Below are positions 7,191 to 13,585 of a DNA stretch of 20,926 nucleotides, piece by piece. Below the pieces are notes generated by a model that was given only the letters and a program-made list of their open reading frames with translations, did not search any database and was not told where the DNA came from. The position numbers and the translations under genes are program-made. The stretch is from a bacterium (GTDB lineage: Bacteria; Blakebacterota; Blakebacteria; Blakebacterales; Blakebacteraceae), in contig JALGVQ010000061.1 of assembly GCA_025774615.1 (NCBI GenBank), forward strand, positions 1-20,926, in the 5' to 3' direction. Numbering within the stretch: position 1 is the stretch's first letter; each line of letters begins with the position of its first letter.

Positions 7191-8138
7191 ACGCTCCAGG
7201 CGGAGTACGACTCAAGCGAACTGGCTCGTGGTGAGAAGGCTGCAACCTTCTTCACGAGATACCAGGACCTCGCGAGCGAGTACCGGGGTACGGAAGCAGG
7301 GCTGAAGGCTGAGATGTGGATCCTCAGCGCGACCGAGGCACGCTCCCTCGAAGAGGCTGAGAGCATCGATGCCCCTTCCAGGGAGGAAGTCATCGAATCG
7401 ATCTTCGAAGGATATACCGGTTCTCCCCATATGTACCTTCTGTCGGAGAACTGGTATGCAGTTCCAGCAGCCGAGCACCAGGAACGGTTCGGCTATCTGA
7501 TGGAGAATTCCCCCCACGCACAGGTCCGGGCATCAGCCATGTACGTACTGGCCACCCTCGCCGAGCGTGGTGATGTCACAGCCGAGATGGAGCAGCGCCG
7601 CGTCGACCTTCTGACCGGGCTGGTCGATGACTACACCGATGAAGCCTGGAATGAGACCACCTATGGTGCGATCGCTGCGGCGGAGCTGAACCCGCACGAC
7701 CCGGCCGACCTCGAGGTCGGTGACCCCGCGCCGGAGATTACCGGCTGGAACCATGACGGTGAGGAGATGAAGTTGAGCGACTATCTCGGAAAGGTAGTGG
7801 TCCTCGATTTCTGGGGGGACTGGTGACCGCCTTGCCGGGCCATGTACCCACACGAGCGGTCGCTCGTTGCCAGACTGGAAGAAGAACCTTTCACCATCGT
7901 CGGCGTGAACAGCGATCCTGCTGAGCGTTACCGGACCGCGATCGTCGAAAACGAGATCACCTGGCCGTCATTCGCTGACGGCGGCACCACCGGAGGACCG
8001 ATCGCCACCCGCTGGGGCGTGACCGGGTGGCCCACTGTGTACGTGATCGATCATGAGGGCGTGATCAGGTCGGTCAGCCACTCCCTCGACGAGGACCTGG
8101 TCGACCAGTTGATCGCAGCATCCCGATCAGGTTCTTGA
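7113..8138 (+). CDS. TlpA/thioredoxin-like oxidoreductase with in-frame UGA at the redox Cys (candidate selenoprotein)
   Basis: In one frame from ATG 7113 the protein is 341 residues with a single internal UGA at codon 238 (7824-7826). Residues up to about 200 are helical and acidic, as in the N-terminal extensions of many TlpA-like lipoproteins. The redoxin domain opens with VGDPAPEITGW and KLSDYLGKVVVLDFWGDW. Then come UGA, P-P, Cys241 and R-A-M-Y-P-H-E. TlpA and thioredoxins have W-C-x-x-C here, so the UGA replaces the first, nucleophilic cysteine. The frame continues intact for 103 codons through IVGVNSD and the cis-proline motif GWPTVYVID to TGA 8136-8138. TGA also ends six other genes here, so the standard code is used. 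ATG 7113 has GAGAGG six bases upstream but gives no signal peptide; the real leader is probably the one at 7081. Role: thiol-disulfide exchange in the envelope. Alternative: a decaying gene. Confidence 0.8.
7824..7861 (+). promoter_or_regulatory. SECIS-like hairpin beginning at the in-frame UGA
   Basis: GACCGC (7825-7830), whose first two bases belong to the UGA, pairs perfectly with GCGGTC (7856-7861). With C7831 bulged, TTG 7832-7834 pairs with CGA 7853-7855, giving nine pairs. Above a small internal loop, GGG 7837-7839 can pair with CCC 7847-7849 around a loop of CCATGTA. Bacterial SECIS elements are stem-loops within the coding sequence just after the UGA that bind SelB, often with a G at the start of the apical loop; that holds here if the top G-C pair opens. 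Drawn by eye, not energy-minimised. Confidence 0.5.
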
Positions 8139-9224
8139 ATACCAGAGCGAGAAGAGCTCTGCTTCCCGTTCTGCCGTTATCCCGGCCCGGAGACGCGCCT
8201 GGCGTTCTTCCGGCCGGGTGAAGTGGTAATCGAGTGTATCCTTTGCTGTCACCGGCAGTGGACGGTATTTCAGCCCCGCTTCCCATGATCTCGTCAGATC
8301 GAACCGGTTGAATCCTGTATTCCGACCAACTGCGGGCATCCACAACGGCATGTGTGAATAGGCCCTGACTCCCTGCTGCTGGAGGAATTCCGTATCCATC
8401 CAGGTGAAGGTGGCATCCGACTCGACTCCCTCCCGCACCCCCTCCAGAAAACCCTGGAAGGTGAGCGGTGTGTCGGGTCCGAGGGCCATGAATGTACCCG
8501 TATATTCCTGCTCGAGCAGGTGGATGTACCATTCCCCCATGTCGCGCACATCGATGAACATGACCGGGTTGTCCGGCTCCCCCGGCGCGAGCACCTCCCC
8601 ACCCCGGTGGACGCGGACCGGCCAGTAGGTGAAGCGGTCGGTGGTGTCGCCCGGGCCGACGATCAGGCCGGGCCTGACGATGAGAGCCCGTTCACCGAAA
8701 GCCGCGATGGCCTCCTTCTCAGCGGTGGCCTTCTGGAGCCCGTAATGCATTGAGCCTTCATCCTCCTCTGTCCAGGAGTCGATCGAGTAGACAGGTCCGT
8801 CGACATCCATGGGAATATTGCTCAGATCGGAGAAAACCGAACGGGTCGATGTGAAGAGGTAAATCCCGACCGAGTCCTTCAGGAGCTGCGCCGATCTGCG
8901 TACCCAGGAGGGTCGAGTCGCTGAATTGTCGATCACCACATCCCACTCCCTGCCTTCCAGTGCCGACAGATCATCGATCCGGTCACCGACGAGTTTTTCA
9001 ACTTCAGGGAAGAGATCGGTATTGGTCCTGCCCCGGTTGAAAAGGGTGACCTCATGTCCCCTGGCCAGCGCCGGGCGAACCTGGTGAGGACCAACGAAAC
9101 TGGTGCCGCCCAGCACCAGGATCTTCAGCCTCCTCGGGGAGTTCGAACAGGCGTTCAATCCCAGGCTCATGGCACTCCCGGCCACGGCTGAAGTGATCAG
9201 AAAGTCGCGTCGTGTCGGTGACAT
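8127..9224 (-). CDS. Tat-exported NAD-dependent epimerase/dehydratase-like protein (SDR), possible lipoprotein
   Basis: The 365-residue protein begins with a twin-arginine signal (T-R-R-D-F-L-I) followed by a hydrophobic stretch and L-N-A-C at Cys26, close to a lipobox. A folded, cofactor-loaded enzyme is therefore probably sent out by Tat and perhaps lipid-anchored. The Rossmann fold starts at KILVLGGTSFVG (Gly39-Gly45, dinucleotide binding). It continues with GHEVTLFNRG, the Ser/Thr of LFTSTRSV near 124-130 and the catalytic Y161-x-x-x-K165 pair, as in extended SDRs that act on nucleotide sugars. The substrate cannot be inferred. ATG 9224 has GAAGAGG about 8 bases upstream. It follows the pilin-like gene by 19 bases, so the two are probably co-transcribed. 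Its last 12 bases overlap, tail to tail, the end of the TlpA-like gene. Confidence 0.88.
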   Translation of the reverse strand: MSPTRRDFLITSAVAGSAMSLGLNACSNSPRRLKILVLGGTSFVGPHQVRPALARGHEVTLFNRGRTNTDLFPEVEKLVGDRIDDLSALEGREWDVVIDNSATRPSWVRRSAQLLKDSVGIYLFTSTRSVFSDLSNIPMDVDGPVYSIDSWTEEDEGSMHYGLQKATAEKEAIAAFGERALIVRPGLIVGPGDTTDRFTYWPVRVHRGGEVLAPGEPDNPVMFIDVRDMGEWYIHLLEQEYTGTFMALGPDTPLTFQGFLEGVREGVESDATFTWMDTEFLQQQGVRAYSHMPLWMPAVGRNTGFNRFDLTRSWEAGLKYRPLPVTAKDTLDYHFTRPEERQARLRAGITAEREAELFSLWYSRT

Positions 9225-9243
9225 GCTGGTGCCTCTTCTTTCT

Positions 9244-9819
9244 CTACGGTGTCGCGTGCCAGGGTGTGATCTGTTCCGGCGTGATCAAGATGAGTGTACG
9301 CTCCCGGTTCCGTGCTTCGGTGACGAGCAGAAAAGTATCCGGTGAAGGCCTCAGATACCCCAGAAAAATCCATCCCTTCTCCAATGGGTCGGCAGGAAGG
9401 AAGGCATAATCCGACAGTATCTCCCGGAAGTCCGCATAGGAACGGATCGTCGATGAAGATGGATATCCGGACCCCTCCTCTTCTGCTGTCAGCATGACAA
9501 ATGCCATCTGGATGTTTCGGAGCTGCCCGAGAGCAACGGCCATCTTAGACTGATCGAGCGCTCTGGCTGCTTCACTCTGGAGTGGGACCGGAGGCAACGT
9601 CAGGTTCAGGCTCTCATATCCGGGACCTGGATCCAGCGAGATGCCGAGTGTCTCGAGGAGCGCCCCGGTCCGATGCAGGTGAAATGAGCACTCTGCCAGC
9701 TGCTCTTTTATCTTCCCCCTCAGGCCCTGCATCTGAAAGAAGAGCACACCGGATATCAGGAGACTTACCAGGGCAATACCGAATGCGATTCCTGCCGCAG
9801 GAGTTTTTCCCTGTTCCAT
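9244..9819 (-). CDS. Single-pass membrane protein, weakly pseudopilin-like
   Basis: From ATG 9819 the protein is 191 residues. This start has AGAGGAA at a good distance; a longer frame from 9858 adds 13 residues without a better site. One hydrophobic segment (about residues 10-28, AAGIAFGIALVSLLISGVLF) is followed by a helical stretch K-I-K-E-Q-L-A-E. A later region runs KMAVALGQLRNIQMAF ... YPSSS ... LPADPL. This recalls the helix, tyrosine-proline and PxDP order of type II secretion pseudopilins of the GspG kind, but there is no prepilin peptidase motif (G-F-T-L-x-E), so homology is doubtful. It ends 19 bases before the SDR start on the same strand and is probably the first gene of that operon. 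Function unknown. Confidence 0.72.
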   Translation of the reverse strand: MEQGKTPAAGIAFGIALVSLLISGVLFFQMQGLRGKIKEQLAECSFHLHRTGALLETLGISLDPGPGYESLNLTLPPVPLQSEAARALDQSKMAVALGQLRNIQMAFVMLTAEEEGSGYPSSSTIRSYADFREILSDYAFLPADPLEKGWIFLGYLRPSPDTFLLVTEARNRERTLILITPEQITPWHATP

Positions 9820-9934
9820 GGAGGTTCCTCTTCTGAAGGAGTGTGATTCGTTTCGCACCTTACCACCCCCCCCTCCCGATGGTCAATCAGGGCAGAATGG
9901 GTGTACCATGGGGGATATCATGGAGGTGTTGATT
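9820..9934. promoter_or_regulatory. Divergent intergenic region with a C8 tract
   Basis: These 115 bases separate the minus-strand pilin-like gene from the plus-strand STAS gene and must hold both promoters. A run of eight C bases lies at 9866-9873. For the STAS gene, GGAGGTG at 9922-9928 is six bases before ATG 9935, a near-ideal ribosome-binding site that decides the start. No clear -10/-35 pair was recognised. Confidence 0.5.
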
Positions 9935-10297
9935 ATGCCTGAGTCTCCCGGAGTTGATAACAGGATCGCTGTTGTACGCCCCTCTGGCAGGATGATGGAT
10001 CCTTTTGATACCAGCCGGATTCACAAGCCTGTCAAAAAGCATATCGACAAAGGTAACCCCTGGGTGGTTATCGATCTCGGCAATGTTGAATGGATGAACT
10101 CAAAAGGGATCGGGATGCTGATCAGCTGCCTGACAAGCTGTCGAGACGCTGATGGATTGATGGTCGTAGCACGACCGAGCAAGAAAGTAAAATCGCTCCT
10201 GATGATCTCGCAGGTGATCAGGCTCTTCGATTCCTACGGATCAGTGAGGGAAGCGAAGAGGGCTCTCCTTGAAATGAAAACAGCAGGCACCGGCTGA
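9935..10297 (+). CDS. STAS-domain anti-sigma factor antagonist (SpoIIAA-like)
   Basis: The 120-residue protein starts at ATG 9935, set by GGAGGTG six bases upstream; longer starts at 9818, 9908 or 9920 lack such a site. Nearly the whole protein is one STAS domain: beta strands around IAVVRPSGRM and WVVIDLGNVEW, then MNSKGIGMLISCL with Ser56 at the position phosphorylated in SpoIIAA and RsbV. Classical members read D-S-S/T-G; here it is N-S-K-G, so phospho-control may differ. Such proteins, when unphosphorylated, bind anti-sigma kinases and free a sigma factor, or act in partner-switching cascades. No kinase or phosphatase partner lies nearby, so the pathway is unknown. Its TGA stop abuts the stop of the GH2 gene on the other strand. 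Confidence 0.87.
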   Translation: MPESPGVDNRIAVVRPSGRMMDPFDTSRIHKPVKKHIDKGNPWVVIDLGNVEWMNSKGIGMLISCLTSCRDADGLMVVARPSKKVKSLLMISQVIRLFDSYGSVREAKRALLEMKTAGTG

Positions 10298-12571
10298 TCA
10301 CCGGTCCCTGATCGTCACGAAACCGGCATCGATATACTGCCCTCCACCCGTCTGGTGACAATGGATGGCGATCACATTGCCTCTGCGCCTGAGTGAGGCC
10401 TTCGCTTCCTGTGAGATCGGCTCATCAACGTAGGTGGAGGTATATCCTCTCAGCGTGGCAGCCAGGATACCGTTGATATAGACCTCTGCGTCCTCGTCAT
10501 GATGAACGGTGAGGTAGAGGTCGTCCATCGTTCCTCCCGGCAGATCGAACCGGCGCCGGATCCAGATATCTTCGCTCTCCCAGAGAGTGCGCACGATGGT
10601 TCCGGGTGTATCCTTCCTGCCGAATCCCGCTTCCCCCTCCTGCCAGGAGACATCGTCAAAACGGGGAGCGAACCAGTCGCCCTCAGGTTCGTTCAGGGTA
10701 TACCACCAGAGGTACGCTTCATCGCGGGCGTCCGGAACGACTGTCGAGACCTCAGGGGGTGGCAGTTCAAGCCTCCGGTTGGCAGCCGCCACCCGGTCGA
10801 CATCCATCTTGATGATCACCCGGTCATACGTCATCAGTCCATTCACTTCAGTTTCGACATCCGACGTCTGGGTGTAGACGGCAGCCGAGAGTCCCGGTTC
10901 GGCTATCAACCTGTGGAGTCGTCTCAGAAGGGTTTCATACGCCATGGTGAGATCGTCGGCAGACTCGTAGTTCCGGTATCCCCAGTTCCGCTCACTCTGC
11001 CACAGGTGGCCTGGAATCGGAAATCCAAGTCCCCCGAACTCACCGAGCACAATGGCGCGGTCGGGCGCGGCTACCGGTGCCGCTGGACCGGGATAGGAGT
11101 GAACATCGTGCACATCCCCTACACCCCTGTCTGACCAGCCACTGGCAGTGTTCACGAGCCGGGTGGGATCATATTCTCCGATCCAGTTACCGAGCCGTTC
11201 GGTATCGTACTGTCCCCACCCCTCGTTGAAGATGACCCACATCACGATACTGGGATGATTCGAGAGGGCATCGATGTTCCGCTTCAGTTCCAGTTCGAAC
11301 TGCCGTGCCGACTGGGCAGTCCGTTCGATATCGGGATCATCGCCTCCGATGTACCGGTCGCCACTCGGCATGTCCTGCCAGACAAGCAGGCCGAGTCGAT
11401 CACACCAGTAGTACCAGCGGTCTGGTTCGATCTTGACGTGCTTGCGTGCCATGTTGAAGCCGAGCTGTTTTGTCACTTCGACATCGTACCGCAGGGCCTC
11501 ATCACTCGGGGCCGTGTAGAGACCATCCGGCCAGAATCCCTGGTCGAGAGGGCCGACCTGGAAGAGGAACTCGTTGTTCAGCAGGATGCGGAGGATGCCG
11601 TCGTGGTCCCTCCCGAGAGAGATCTTCCGCATGCCGAAGTAGCTGTTCACCTCGTCGACCGCGGCACCATTGCGCAAGAGCGTAACCTTGAGGTCATAGA
11701 GGAAAGGTGAGTCGGGAGTCCACAATTTCGCGTCGGGTATTTCGAGCACGAGTTCCCCGCTCACCGCTCCCGTGGCACGAGCCACCACCCTGGTTCCGTC
11801 GAGGGCGAGAACCTCGACCACAGTTTCACTATCGGTCGTGGGCACATCAGCGGTGATGACCAGGCGTTCCCGGTCGATATCGGGCACCATATGGAGACGC
11901 TCGATCGAGTATTCAGGTACCGGTTCCAGCCAGACCGTCCGCCAGATACCGGTGGTCGGTGTGTACCATATCCCACGCGGTTGATCTACCTGCTTGCCCC
12001 GCGCCTGGTATCCCGAACTGGTTGGGTCCCAGACTGCTACGACGATCTCCTGTTCGGAACCCGGCTGAAGAGCCGAGGAGATATCGATGGTGAAGGGATC
12101 ATACCCACCACGGTGTTCTCCCACCATCCGGCCGTTCACCTGAACCATCGTCTCCCAGTCGACGGCCCCGAAATGAAGCAGTACCCGCTTATCCGTCCAT
12201 GAACCGGGAAGAGTGAAAAAGCGGCGGTACCAGAGCCGTTGATCGGCGTCGATCCGTTCCATTACACCTGAAAGAGCAGACTCGACCGGAAAGGGGACGA
12301 GGATGCCGGAATGCCACTCTGCCGGGCGAGCGGAATTCCGGGGGGTTATCGCATACTCCCAGAGACCATTCAGGTTCTGCCACTCGGTGCGCACCATCTG
12401 GGGGCGGGGGTATTCGGGATGGACGGAGTCTGGTGAAACATCCTCCGCCCACCGGGTCATGACCGGAGCATCCCGGGCGGTCCATTGGGCTTCCACCTGA
12501 AAGGGTGCAACACTGGATGTGCTGACAGTCAGAATGATCGCCATAATCGTGCAGAGTGTCAGTCGCCTCAA
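10298..12571 (-). CDS. Secreted glycoside hydrolase family 2 enzyme
   Basis: The 757-residue protein starts at TTG 12571, preceded by a GGGGGG-type ribosome site. The start gives M-R-R-L-T and a Sec signal with a likely cut after V-E-A near residue 28. Domains: GH2 sugar-binding jelly roll (about 55-230, with LNGLWEYAI, WYRRFF and GAVDWE), immunoglobulin-like domain (about 235-325), TIM barrel (about 335-600), and a galactose-binding-like beta domain near the C-terminus (about 640-757). The acid/base is Glu450 in FNEGWG and the nucleophile is probably Glu511 in VLGEFGG. GH2 enzymes are retaining beta-galactosidases, beta-glucuronidases or beta-mannosidases; which of these is not decidable here. 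The TTG overlaps the stop of the metal transporter gene by four bases, so translation may be coupled. Confidence 0.9.
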   Translation of the reverse strand: MRRLTLCTIMAIILTVSTSSVAPFQVEAQWTARDAPVMTRWAEDVSPDSVHPEYPRPQMVRTEWQNLNGLWEYAITPRNSARPAEWHSGILVPFPVESALSGVMERIDADQRLWYRRFFTLPGSWTDKRVLLHFGAVDWETMVQVNGRMVGEHRGGYDPFTIDISSALQPGSEQEIVVAVWDPTSSGYQARGKQVDQPRGIWYTPTTGIWRTVWLEPVPEYSIERLHMVPDIDRERLVITADVPTTDSETVVEVLALDGTRVVARATGAVSGELVLEIPDAKLWTPDSPFLYDLKVTLLRNGAAVDEVNSYFGMRKISLGRDHDGILRILLNNEFLFQVGPLDQGFWPDGLYTAPSDEALRYDVEVTKQLGFNMARKHVKIEPDRWYYWCDRLGLLVWQDMPSGDRYIGGDDPDIERTAQSARQFELELKRNIDALSNHPSIVMWVIFNEGWGQYDTERLGNWIGEYDPTRLVNTASGWSDRGVGDVHDVHSYPGPAAPVAAPDRAIVLGEFGGLGFPIPGHLWQSERNWGYRNYESADDLTMAYETLLRRLHRLIAEPGLSAAVYTQTSDVETEVNGLMTYDRVIIKMDVDRVAAANRRLELPPPEVSTVVPDARDEAYLWWYTLNEPEGDWFAPRFDDVSWQEGEAGFGRKDTPGTIVRTLWESEDIWIRRRFDLPGGTMDDLYLTVHHDEDAEVYINGILAATLRGYTSTYVDEPISQEAKASLRRRGNVIAIHCHQTGGGQYIDAGFVTIRDR

Positions 12572-13497
12572 TCCAGGTTCCCCCCGTTCATTTCCATTAT
12601 TATGGGATCTATATGCACAGTCGTTGCGATGCCCGACTCTTTCATGATTCTGATTTCGAGTCTGTTGGCAATTTCATGTGCTTCCTGCAATCGCATCTCT
12701 GCCGGGAGACCGATATGGAATGTCAGCTCTTTGTGTTCTCCGTATACATGGACCCTCGGATTGTGAAAATGTAGTTCCATGTCGGCATGGTCGACACAGA
12801 TGGCCCGGATAGCCTCCATATCCTCTTCACTGAGCCGTTCTCCGAGGAGAGGACTGATCGCACCCTTAAGAATGCTGACCGTAACACGCAGGAGGACGAC
12901 AGTGACCACCAGTCCGAGCACGCCGTCGGTCCACCAGAACTTCTGCCCCGCGATGATACCGACCAGGATGAGGACCGAAGAGATCGCGTCACTGCGATGA
13001 TGCCATCCATCAGCTATCAAAGCAGGAGAACTGACCCTCCGCCCCACTCTGATCGAGATCTGGGTCATTATTTCTTTGAGCAGTATCGAGATCCCGATGA
13101 TAACCAGCGCGAGAGTGGAATATTCAGCGGCCTGTCTCTCGCTGAGTCGACCGATTGATTCGATCAGAAAATCGATGCTGACTATTGCCAGGAGGAAACC
13201 GACCGCAAGTGTCGCGATCAGTTCCGCCCTTCCGTGCCCGTACGGGTGCTCCCTGTCGGGTGGCTTGGCTGAGATCCTGAAACTGATGAAGATGATGACT
13301 GATGAGAGTGTGTCAGAAAAGCTGTGCCACGCGTCGGCAAGAATGGCGATCGAACCGGTTGAGTACCCTACCCAGGCCTTGAATCCGGCAATGACCAGGT
13401 TCGTGATCGCAGAAAGAGCACTGACGACATATCCGGCCCTTCTCTTCTTTTCGGCCGGTGAGTCACGATCATGGTCGTGTCGTGAAGTCTGGTGCAT
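12568..13497 (-). CDS. Cation diffusion facilitator (CDF) metal transporter
   Basis: The 309-residue inner-membrane protein begins with a His/Asp-rich tail (HDHDRD) and has about six membrane segments. The CDF metal-site motifs are present: H58-x-x-x-D62 in ADAWHSFSD and H166-x-x-x-D170 in ADGWHHRSD, with the conserved loop HPYGHGRAE at 84-92. The two HxxxD sites suggest zinc, possibly cadmium or cobalt, over manganese or iron; this is a family generalisation. The cytoplasmic C-terminal domain contains several histidines (HADMELHFHNPRVHVYGEH), as expected of the dimerising, metal-sensing domain. CDFs export divalent cations in exchange for protons. The start has AGGGGGA just upstream, a rather short spacer. 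ADOP copy 2 ends 88 bases before it on the same strand, and the GH2 gene overlaps its end. Confidence 0.92.
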   Translation of the reverse strand: MHQTSRHDHDRDSPAEKKRRAGYVVSALSAITNLVIAGFKAWVGYSTGSIAILADAWHSFSDTLSSVIIFISFRISAKPPDREHPYGHGRAELIATLAVGFLLAIVSIDFLIESIGRLSERQAAEYSTLALVIIGISILLKEIMTQISIRVGRRVSSPALIADGWHHRSDAISSVLILVGIIAGQKFWWTDGVLGLVVTVVLLRVTVSILKGAISPLLGERLSEEDMEAIRAICVDHADMELHFHNPRVHVYGEHKELTFHIGLPAEMRLQEAHEIANRLEIRIMKESGIATTVHIDPIIMEMNGGNLD

Positions 13498-13585
13498 CGC
13501 TCCCCCTTCAGGAGTCTGTCATGATGCCCCGAAACCTCACTGATTGGCAAACAGGAACAGTACTCTGCGGTTGACCGACCAGTAC

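Noticed and set aside
7824-7826. Alternative genetic code in which TGA is Trp or Gly
   Set aside because: TGA ends the lipoprotein, STAS, GH2, CDF, TolC, GNAT and SDR genes as well as this gene itself, and no other gene has an internal TGA.
7842-8138. Separate small gene starting at ATG 7842
   Set aside because: It is the in-frame C-terminal half of a thioredoxin fold, has no ribosome-binding site, and its first codons continue the active-site helix. Readthrough of the UGA explains it better than re-initiation.
7081-8138. Simple pseudogene explanation for the TlpA-like gene
   Set aside because: Not excluded, but less likely: no further damage in over 300 codons, and the UGA falls exactly on the one residue where selenocysteine is expected.
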